Origin: Ricordea florida
Lineage: Eukaryota > Cnidaria > Anthozoa > Corallimorpharia > Ricordeidae
Direction: 5' to 3'
Assembly: GCA_949710005.1 (NCBI GenBank)
Contig: OX453275.1
Span: forward strand, 36,401,294-36,465,293
DNA: 64,000 nucleotides
Below, in pieces: positions 52,020-61,017 of the stretch. The notes beneath the pieces were generated by a model. That model saw nothing but the letters and a program-made list of their open reading frames with translations. It was not told the DNA's origin and ran no database searches. Within the stretch, counting starts at the first letter, position 1; each line of letters opens with the position of its first letter. Both the position numbers and the translations under genes were made by a program.

Positions 52020-52756
52020 GAAGGTTTATAGCAAGGCGTGGTCCACCATCAGACATTTACTCTGACAATGGTACCAATTTCGTGGGCGCAGATCGGGAGA
52101 TGAAAGAAAGCTTGCAAGAATGGAATCAATCACAAATTGCTGATTTTCTATCTCAGAAGGAGATTCAGTGGCGTTTCAACCCACCATCCTCACCCCACTT
52201 TGGTGGTGTATGGGAGCGTTTAGTTCAGTCGTGCAAGAAAGCTCTCAAAATTGTTCTTCATGGTCAAGTGGTGACAGATGAAGTCTTGGAGACAGCCTTT
52301 GCAGAGACAGAGGCTCTCGTAAATAGCAGACCCCTAACTGAAGTCAGTTCTAGTAGCAGTGATTTGGAAGCCATCACACCCAATCATTTTCTGATTTCTC
52401 GTGCGAATCCTGTGCTACCCTGTGGTGTTTTTGCAGACAAGGAGATTTCAAGCAAGAAACGTTGGCGGCAGACACAAGTTATCATTAATCAAGTCTGGTC
52501 AAGATGGTTACGAGAGTATCTTCCCACCCTGATTGCCCGTAAGAAGTGGAATCAGAGCTCACGTAATGCCAAAGTTGGAGATTTGGTCTTGATTGCTGAC
52601 GAGAAGACCCAAAGAGGCGATTGGCCTCTTGCTCGCATTGTGAAGACCTTTCCTGGGAAAGACAACACTATGCGCGTTTGTGAAGTAAAAACTAAAGCTG
52701 GAGTGTATAAGAAACCGGTCGCGAAGCTGGCCTTCTTGGAAGAGTGTTCTGCCTAA
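51779..52756 (+). pseudogene. BEL/Pao integrase core and C-terminus
   Basis: Third frame; the meaningful part starts at about 51905 (GKQEKRYGCLFTCMVTRAVH). Integrase catalytic residues: D in GVDYFGP (previous frame), D in IYSDNGTNFVGA and E in FGGVWERLVQ, giving the DD(35)E triad. The C-terminal DUF5641-like segment follows (WSRWLREYLPTLIARKKW ... VGDLVLIADEKTQRGDWPLA). Ends with TAA at 52754. Confidence 0.86.
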
Positions 52757-52984
52757 TGGATTAGGTGAACACTGGCGGGAGGATGTACTGCAATCTTAGC
52801 AACTGGGCACAGAGCCTTATATAAATACAGTAACAGAATGTAATATACAACACCTGATATATCACACTGCACTAAAATTACCCTATTTTAGTTGCTGTGT
52901 CTCTAAATAACGCAATGTAATTAGAATAGCTTATTAGTAAAAGTCCTTCTTACGAACGCTTTCTATAACACTTAAAAATTATGT

Positions 52985-53670
52985 ACAAAGTTTTTGTTGT
53001 CTTTTGTGTATGACTTACAGAAGGCTTTCCTAAGATAATTACAGAACGCTTAAGAAGGCTTACAGAAGGCATGTGTAAGATACTTACAGAGGGCTTGTGT
53101 AAGATACTTACCGCTTGGGTAAGAAGGCTTACACAAGCCTTCTGTAAGGACTCTTTATACAAGGCTTGTATAAAGAGTCCTTACAGAAGACTTAAAGGTG
53201 CTTACACAAGGCTTGTGTAAAACACTTACGCAAGCCTTGTATATAAGTCCTTACACAAGCCTTGTATAAAAGTCTTTACACAAGTCTTGTGTAAGAGTCC
53301 TTACACAAGGCTTGTGTAAGGTTGCTTTCACAAGGCTTGTGTAAGATACTTACAGAAGGCTTCTGTAAGAGTCGTTACACAAGGCTTGTGTAAGATACTT
53401 ACAGAAGGCTTGTGTAAGAGTCCTTACAGAAGGCTTGTGTAAGGTTGCTTACACAAGGCTTGTGTTAGAGTCCTTACAGAAGGCTTGTGTAAGAGTTCTT
53501 ACAGAAGGCTTGTGTAAGGTTGCTTACACAATGCTTGTGTAAGAGTCCTTACACAAGGCTTGTGTAAGATACTTGCAAAAGGCCGAAGAAGGCCTACAGA
53601 AGGCTTGTGTACGAGTCTTTACACAAGGCTTGCTACAGAAGGCTTATTTGAGATACTTACCGAAGGCTTG
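52985..53670. repeat. Array of ~24-bp palindromic repeats
   Basis: About 28 units of the type CTTACACAAGGCTTGTGTAA, each a near-perfect palindrome around AAGGCTT, alternating with CTTACAGAAGGCTTGTGTAA, joined by short spacers AGATA, AGAGTC or AGGTTG. Variation falls mainly in the arms (ACACA versus ACAGA), often compensated on only one side. No ORF, no unique spacers. Confidence 0.9.
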
Positions 53671-53686
53671 TATCATGAGAGCTATT

Positions 53687-53930
53687 GATGCAAATGAATA
53701 TATATAAGACCATATATTTGAACTGCGGATTAATATGAAATGACATGAATTGATCATCGCAGTTATGCACACAACTTAAGCAGCTGCGAAATTAAAGCCT
53801 GAAAAAAGAAAAAAAACTTAGGCCTGAACGGGATTCGAACCCGTGACCTCTGGAATACCGGAGCAGTGCTCTACCAACTGAAAGCTTGTCATATTGTGAG
53901 TTCGTAATATACCCGTAGATGAAGAAGAAT
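53687..53930 (-). mobile_element. tRNA-derived SINE, copy 1 of tandem pair
   Basis: On the minus strand: tRNA head with B-box GGGTTCGAATCCCGTTCAGG, then a body that includes CAGGCTTTAATTTCGCAGC and ATGATCAATTCATGTCATTT, ending in ATATATTCATTTGCATC. The D-arm side of the tRNA head (GAGCTATCAAGCCAACTAGG on the plus strand) is deleted relative to copy 2. Confidence 0.8.
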
Positions 53931-54189
53931 GATGCAAATGAATATATGAAAGACCATATATTTGAACTGCGGATTAATATGAAATGACATTAATTGATCA
54001 TCCCAGTTATGCACATAACTTAATTATAAGCAGCTGTGAAATTAAAGCCTGAAAAAAAACTCAGACCTGAACAGGATTCGAACCCATAACCTCTGCGATA
54101 CCGGAGCAGTGCTTTACCAACTGAGCTATCAAGCCAACTAGGAGCTTGTCATATTGTGAGTTCGTAATATACCCGTTGATGAAGAAGAA
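53931..54189 (-). mobile_element. tRNA-derived SINE, copy 2 of tandem pair
   Basis: Directly abuts copy 1, same orientation, more than 90% alike by eye. The tRNA-like head is complete (minus strand TTGGCTTGATAGCTCAGTTG ... GGGTTCGAATCCTGTTCAGG), with A- and B-boxes. Confidence 0.82.
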
Positions 54190-55316
54190 CTAGACGCTCT
54201 CGGGAGCGTTCACTCGGGCTACACTTGATGATACGGGTTCGAACAAACGTGAATGTCAGTTAACGCCTAAGTTTTGTATATATTGTATACTATATGGCTG
54301 GTTCCACGACCGCAAAAAACCTACCAGACTGTATATCGGACCGCAATTCTTGTCGACGTCGTGTTTAAGCTGAGCGATTTGAACGGAAAGTTTTCTAAGG
54401 TTTTACAGAAATTTCAGTGATAATTGGGTTTGTTTACTAATCGAATTAATGTTGACCAATCAGCTTTCTTGGTTTCCAAGGTAAACAGTGAAACTTGATG
54501 CCATTCATCTGATTCCAACTTATCAAAGGCGAAGAAGCGATATGTGGGAAAAACATTACTCCTCAATCGGATATACTTTTCTTCCGATTTAGCCTTATTG
54601 GCCCTGTTCCCGCTAATGTCTTTCCACACGACCACGTAGAAAAAAAACTCGAGTTTGAATGAGAAAAGATCCAGAGATCGTTTTGAAAAGAGGCCCGAGG
54701 GAATTCGGGCTGACAAACATAGTCACCGAGTTAATAGCTTTGTTAGCCGTTTTGCGGTCATAATTATCAAGAACTTTATTATAAACAAACAACAAGTTAA
54801 ATAAATTTTAGAAACAGTCTCTAGCAATCCGTTGTAACGTCAACCGTTTCACCTGCAAGAGGAATCAAACTTTGAGCGTTATCACGCTTTTGTTGTCAAG
54901 TCTTTGTCTTGCAACTACTTTCTACGCGACCACGCATGAGACAGACCGCAATTACGAAAACTTCATCCAAAAATGCTACCAAAATTTAAATGAGATGAAA
55001 AATCCTTATAACTTCCTTCATTCGCGTATTGATGTCTTGCACAAATTGTTAACTCGAGGCATCCAACGACGCGTGTCTTGTTGCCTTACAAAATTCGTGT
55101 ATTAACTTCATTATCAGCTTTTGGATCCCAATGACAACAGTAGCTGACAATACAAGAGTTAGTAGTATTCATGTGCATAACATTGGCTTTCAAAGGTAGT
55201 TCAGAGTACACTTCTTTCACATCCAACGTCGATGGTGCAATAACTTGATGAAGCGTCGTTTTCACAATAGCAATACCCAAGGGCCTCTGCGGGTAGTCCG
55301 ATTTGCGACGTTGTCG
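54190..55316. other. No identified gene
   Basis: Unique-looking sequence with short open frames on both strands (minus 54414-54716; plus 54872-55105). Neither has a recognisable domain; the minus one is hydrophilic and reads DEWHQVSLFTLETKK. I do not call either as a gene. Confidence 0.4.
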
Positions 55317-55328
55317 ATAGACTGATAG

Positions 55329-55883
55329 GGCGCTTTCCATTCGGCGAAATTTTCGAAAATTTCGCGTAGGAATCGAATGGAACAGATATTTTCCGGAAAA
55401 TATTTTCTAAAATTTAGGACAACCTTTTCAGTGTTCCCGAAATTAGAAATTTCGGTATTTTCGAAAATTCTTGTGTTCCATTCAAAAGTTTCCAGTCGGA
55501 CTGTTCTCCAGTCTCCTCGCATGCTCTTTGGAAGAAAAGAAAACAAAATTCCGACTGCGACTACGAAAGAGCCGTCTCTTGCATGAAGCCATTTATACTG
55601 TTCCGACTTCTCCGCATGAAGGAAGAAATTACAGCCAGCAAGGGTATTTCGTTTTAATCATCGAACAAAAGCGAATTAAAAATGAAATTAGGATCATAAT
55701 CGCACATAATCGGTTGCTGCGTAAATTTTTAAAACACCCGCCATTTTGAATACATGCGAATAGCGGCATTAAGAAGCCTGGGGCAAAAGCTGATCACGTG
55801 ACGACCGAGAACAACCCCGTTCCATTCGAGACACAAATTTTCTAAAATTTAAACCGAAAATTTTCGGTGAATGGAAAGCCCCC
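55329..55883. mobile_element. MITE flanked by a 12-bp direct repeat
   Basis: Ends GGCGCTTTCCATTCGGCG (left) and GTGAATGGAAAGCCCC (right) are inverted. The 12 bases ATAGACTGATAG occur immediately outside both ends (55317-55328 and 55884-55895), a target duplication. Subterminal parts are rich in TTTTCGAAAATTTC-like palindromes. Non-coding. Confidence 0.82.
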
Positions 55884-55947
55884 ATAGACTGATAGACCGA
55901 AAAGGTAAACCTAGACTCGGGCTACCTGTGGTAGCAGCCCGAGTAAT

Positions 55948-56123
55948 GATGGAAATGAATATATGAAAGACCATATATTTGAACTGCGGATTAATATGAA
56001 ATGACTTTAATTGATCATTGCGGTTATGCACACAACTTAAGCAGCTGTGAAATTAAAGCCTGAAAAGAACTCAGGCCTGAACGGGATTCGAACCCATGAC
56101 CTCTGCGATACCGGAGCAGTGTT
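55948..56123 (-). mobile_element. tRNA-derived SINE, truncated copy 3
   Basis: Same body as the pair at 53687-54189 (plus strand ATATGAAAGACCATATATTT ... CTTAAGCAGCTGTGAAATTA) and the T-arm half of the tRNA head; stops at GGAGCAGTG, so the 5' end of the SINE is missing. Confidence 0.8.
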
Positions 56124-56835
56124 ATTACTGGCGATTTGTGTAAGAAAGACTTGTGAATCGCTTAGGGTATTCTTTAAAGACTTTTGTAAGACTCGTTTTA
56201 CCATGTACAAATGCCTTTGGTATCCATCTTTAAAACCGTTTTTTTACGCCATTAAAGTAATTGATATTAGGGTTTTTGCGATTGTACGTAGTGACAAATG
56301 CCACTTGCAGTGCAAGGAGCTGTTGGCGATGATTTGTAAACGATGATTGTTCGCTCCGTCTGAAAGAGTCTTCCATTTTTTCCTTGATGTTTTGAGAACC
56401 TCCAAAGATAATGACGATTTTGTCGTATTTAATCCTCCCATGCCACCCACAACATTAATGATACGTTTATCTGAGTTCATTTGTGAGACTTTATTTTTGA
56501 AACTTCTACAAACAACAAATAGCAATAAAAAATTGTTAATAATGTTGGCACATCGATAAATTCAATTTCAAGACTCATCAATACGTATTCCAACTGTCTG
56601 TGAGTAACATATAATATCCGCAATTAACTACAAATTTGAGCATACAATTTAAATCAATGATATAGACATAAAACACCTTTAATCAGCCCATGCTATGATT
56701 TTCTACTATCACTCTGTGTATTTTCTATCCACCATTTTTGGCTGCCAAGGTGACCCTTTTTTATGTCTTTGCTACAATTTGTTACAATTTTTACCATTAA
56801 AAAGTTAGGCATTCAACTTTTATCAATTATTGGAG

Positions 56836-56953
56836 GAGGTTTTTGTGATGTCCGGAATAATTAAGGCCGCGGTAAGGGTTATCAGCTGAACCGAAGGCCG
56901 AGGCTAATAACACTTACCGAGAGCTTGATTATTTAGGATATCACAAAAACCGA
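56836..56953. repeat. Foldback element
   Basis: GGAGGTTTTTGTGATGTCCG ... GGTAAGGGTTATCAGC on the left is mirrored by GCTAATAACACTTACCGAGA ... GATATCACAAAAACCGAACC on the right; near-complete hairpin of about 115 bp. Confidence 0.75.
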
Positions 56954-57648
56954 ACCTAGTGATTATTGTACATTGTTTTGAAGAAAATAAGGACAAACAC
57001 ATTGTTGCAAGGAACCTAAATTGATGTCGTTTTTGGAAACCTGGCACGCAGATAAGTAACTAATGTGTAGGCTGTGCGCGCAATGCGCGCAATGAGCAAT
57101 GCTGAGACAGATAGTGAATACAATGTTTAAAAGGACGGTCATCTCGTTTCCCCCCAAAATGACAGGTTCACACAAGAGGAACCCTACTTAGTATTTGCTG
57201 AGAACATCTCCTCCTCGTAGTCAATCTCGTCTTAGAATCAAACTATAGCTCCGTAATGTTAAGGGAAAAATGCGAAAAGGAAGTGGTCGTCTCAGTGAAA
57301 GTGTGAGATAGGTGTAAAATTCTGGTCACTTTTGCACTGGACAGAATACAGGTCACCGTGATAAAAATAATAAAATAAAATGAAAAAAAAATGTCTAGCA
57401 GTGGGTTTTTGACCGTTTTCATTGAGAGGGGTCTGAGTGGTTTGTTGATTTGTCGATGGAGCAGAGAAAAATCATAACTCCAAATCCGCTTAATTAATCG
57501 CTCTGAAATTTTTACCACACAAAGTAGACGGCCATCGCTAAATTTTGATTTATAGTTCATTCAATTCTGTTCCGTGCAACTCGAGAAATGGCCGCTTAAA
57601 GTCTTAAGGGTGCCTTACACTTTCACTACCACCACCCTTTTTGTTCTT

Positions 57649-58614
57649 AATGAGCTAGTATCCCGATGCATCATGGGTAATGAAAACTACTTTTGTGTAG
57701 GACGACACATGCTTTTGTAAACATACTTTTACTTGGAACGGCCGTCACGCCGGAACCGGATGTGATACTAACTTGATTCAATACCCCTTAGAAGTAGTTA
57801 CTAATTGTTAATAAAGAGGATAAAATGCCCACCTGGTCCTGTACAGATGTCAACTGGGGTTCAGTGTCATCCATTAGTAAACTGTTGACAAAAATATAAA
57901 AGTCAAGACACGGAATTGTTTTGTGAACTGGACTGGTTGAACTATATGGCTTCCCTCTTAGATAGTGAAGAATAGTAAGTTGTAATCTACCTCTGACGGC
58001 TAGTGGCTGTGGCGTTGTTTAGCGCAGAGGCTTTGTTCCTTAACTAACCTTGACATTTGGATTTACGGTCAGTGAAAGGTAGACTTTAAGGCGGGAAGAT
58101 GCATTAACCGTGGCGTACGTAAGGAAATGTTGCTGAGAAAAGAAGCGTGCACGGTGGTATGGAGGCGTGTAATTAAATTAGATTGGCTCGTGGCGCGCGT
58201 GCAGGTGGGAATGCTTTGCGTGTTCACTGATGCGTAAGCATATTCTGTGGAGACAAGGCTAGCATCATGAAGCTAGATTTGTCGTCAATACGACAGCGCT
58301 CCCAAAAGAACTTTTGGAGTGCAGCGCGGTAATAGCGGCCCAGTGGAATAGAAAATAGAAAAGAAAGTGGGGCCGTATTGCAGCGTGTCGATCCACAGAA
58401 GAGATGAAGTAAGGATAACTGTTGAACAGAAAGCATGCCTTGGCAAAATTAGTTAAAGAATTGGGTGTTTTTAAGTGCAAAAAGGGTTTAGGGGTGGGTT
58501 TGACGGAGCCAAGGCATGGCTGTTTTTGAGATCTTAAAAATCTTTAGTGGAGCCTGTGTTGTCCTACACAAAAGTAGTTTTCATTACCCATGATGCATCG
58601 GGGTACTAGCTCAT
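57649..58614. mobile_element. Non-autonomous DNA element with ~60-bp TIRs
   Basis: AATGAGCTAGTATCCCGATG ... CTACTTTTGTGTAGGACGAC at the left end is repeated inverted at the right end (GTTGTCCTACACAAAAGTAG ... CATCGGGGTACTAGCTCATT) with two mismatches. The 966-bp element contains no recognisable transposase; it includes GTGCGCACGGTGGTATGG-like GC-richer sequence unlike its surroundings. Confidence 0.82.
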
Positions 58615-58899
58615 TCAGGATTCTCAAGGTTTGAAATGTAGCGAAGCGGTATAAGAGTTACGAGGGTTTTGTTTATTGATTTTACCTAAGTATGGTCGGC
58701 CCACCAACGCTAGATGTTTCATTTGAGGAGAATCAATGGAGTTTCAATTTCACGACTCGTACACGAATATGAAACCTACCGCACGTGTAGTGTAGCCGCA
58801 CGTTGGAATGCAAGGTAGTAGCGAAAGTTTAGCGAGTTTATTACTATAAATTGATTTCTTCAAGCCGGGCCTTCCAGATTCAGAACTTGGAGCGAGCAA

Positions 58900-59450
58900 C
58901 AAATGTACGTAAATGTCAACATACGTGGATGTGATGTTATTTCTGTTCAAGCCAGTGATTCCATTTATATGAGGAACAATGTTAAGTATATGATTAGATG
59001 ACAATTTACAAAATCTCCCTATAGATGTTTTTGAGACATTATGGACAGTACAAAAAAGTGCGATTTTATTTGTGGAGTGATGTATTGACATCGATCCCTG
59101 TAGCAATTTGGATAAATTAATAGACTGTATTAATTCATTAATCTTGAAAATAAACTATGTATGTTTATGGGTGATTTTAACATTGACCGACCTCTTAAAA
59201 ATTGGTACTCACACCGATTCAGAATCATTTGTGCTGATGCCTCCAATTTTTCAACCAAGACGATTAATCACTGACCACTCAGTTTCAAAAAATTGTAATG
59301 AATTTTCATATCTAGCATCAGGCACAAAACTCTACAAGAGAGATTATTGTAAGTTCAGTGAGAGTGCATTACATTTACTTGATGATATTAGCTCAGGTAC
59401 TTCTTCAAGGTGACACAGATCCGTGGAGGAGATTTGATTCATTTTATAAG
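58900..59450 (+). pseudogene. LINE endonuclease relic
   Basis: At about 59158 the plus strand reads MFMGDFNID, then after a frame break LLKIGTHTDSESFV and further on FQPRRLITDHSVSK. GDFN followed by a short linker and a late 'TRIT..S' segment is the pattern of the AP-like endonuclease in CR1/L2/Jockey LINEs. Frames are broken several times, so this is an old fragment. Confidence 0.5.
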
Positions 59451-59459
59451 GAATGAACT

Positions 59460-60043
59460 CGAATTATAGACATTAGCACATTACTATGAAGCAACTTTGT
59501 AGAAGAGAAGTAAAATATTACTCCAAGCTATGGATAACTACTGTACGAGAACAATCAATACTTCAAATTTTCTCGGAAGAATGCATAATATAAAAAATAT
59601 CTTGAGACAAAAATTATCTACGTAGTATATTTGTCAATTTAAATATTATAGAAACATTATTCATTATTGACTAAAAGCTGGTTCCGGTAAATGCTGTAAC
59701 GTCTGATTTTGTCACAGTCCCGTACAAGTGGTATTCCTCGAGGATCAGACGCCTTAGGACACTCTAAAAAACTGTATACTTTGGTGAAAGGTACAAAGAA
59801 AGATTGAACGGTGCATCTCTCAAATGTAAACGTCAGTAAAAAATAAAATGGCAAGTAAAGTTATCTCAAGAAAGTGTAAAATAGTGATAATTCACCCGAG
59901 GCCATCAATTTAAAAGTATAAAATTCAAGGCACTCACGCAAAACTTTGTTTAATAGAATAAAATTGCTACAAATTAACCCTAAAAACTGGATCATTCGAC
60001 CTAAACAGAATTACATTAACCTTTATCGCAAGTAGCTTAAGGG
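59460..60043. other. No identified feature
   Basis: AT-rich sequence between the LINE relic and the telomere-like array; no ORF with a recognisable domain and no repeat with clear ends. Confidence 0.5.
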
Positions 60044-60060
60044 TCAGTGGCTAACAATAA

Positions 60061-61017
60061 CCCCAAGCGCAAACACTAACCCTAAGACTAACCCTAAGAC
60101 TAACCCTAAGACTAACCCTAAGACTAACCCTAAGACTAACCCTAAGACTAACCCTAAGACTAACCCTAACACTAACCCTAAGACTAAACCTAACAATAAA
60201 CCAAAGACTAACCCTAACAGTAACCCTAAGACTAACCCTAACACTAACCCTAACACTAACCCTAAAACTAACCCTAACACTAACCCTAACACTAACCCTA
60301 ACACTAACCCTAACACTAACCCTAACACTAACCCTAACAATAACCCTAACGATAACCCTAACACTAAACCTAACACTAACCCTAACACTAACCCTAACCC
60401 TAACACTAACCCTAACACTAACCTTAACACTAACCCTAACACTAACCCTAAGACTAACCCTAACACTAACCCTAAGACTAACCCTAACACTAACCCTAAC
60501 ACTAACCCTAACACTAACCCTAACACTAACCCTAACACTAACCCTAAGACTAACCCTAACACTAACCCTAACACTAACCCTAACACTAACCCTAACACTA
60601 ACCCTAACACTAACCCTAACACTAACCCTAAGACTAACCCTAACACTAACCCTAACACTAACCCTAACACTAACCCTAACACTAACCCTAACACTAACCC
60701 TAACACTAACCCTAACACTAACCCTAACACTAACCCTAACACTAACCCTAACATTAACCCTAAGACTAACCCTAAGACTAACCCTAAGACTAACCCTAAC
60801 ACTAACCCTAACACTAACCCTAACACTAACCCTAACACTAACCCTAACACTAACCCTAACACTAACCCTAACACTAACCCTAACACTAACCCTAAGATTA
60901 ACCCTAAGAGTAACCCTGAGACTAACCCTAAGACTAACCCTAACACTAACCCTAACACTAACCCTAACACTAACCCTAACACTAACCCTAAGATTAACCC
61001 TAAGACTAACCCTAATA
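60061..61017 (+). repeat. Degenerate telomere-like satellite (12-bp unit, C-rich orientation)
   Basis: About 80 copies of ACTAACCCTAAC or ACTAACCCTAAG, that is a CCCTAA hexamer alternating with CACTAA or GACTAA. Occasional units differ (AACAATAAACC near 60190; CGATAACCC near 60350). Orientation is opposite to the terminal array. The long open frame it creates on the other strand (LGLVLGLV...) is an artefact of the repeat. Confidence 0.95.

Larger units (their letters stand above)
46740..52760 (+). mobile_element. BEL/Pao LTR retrotransposon, decayed
   Basis: Internal region in order: leader with TGGTCCTTCGAGCCGGATGG (46825, the primer-binding-site region typical of BEL elements), gag, zinc knuckle, aspartic protease, RT/RNase H, integrase, then a purine tract (GGCGGGAGGATG at 52776). 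Domain order and motifs are those of the Pao family. One in-frame stop (47642) and two frameshifts (about 49590 and 51905) inactivate it. I could not find a pair of matching LTRs; the sequence after the purine tract (TGTACTGCAATCTTAGCAAC) has no match upstream of gag, so at least one LTR is missing or rearranged. Confidence 0.85.

Noticed and set aside
52985-53670. Possible CRISPR array (short palindromic repeats)
   Set aside because: There are no unique spacers of constant length, the repeats are contiguous, no cas genes are present and the DNA is eukaryotic.
54414-55105. Two open frames (minus 54414-54716 and plus 54872-55105) as novel genes
   Set aside because: No domain, no splice or homology support, and lengths that occur by chance.
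60044-60982. 312-residue open frame of LGLV repeats on the minus strand
   Set aside because: It is the translation of the 12-bp telomere-like satellite; a unit divisible by three with no stop gives an endless frame.
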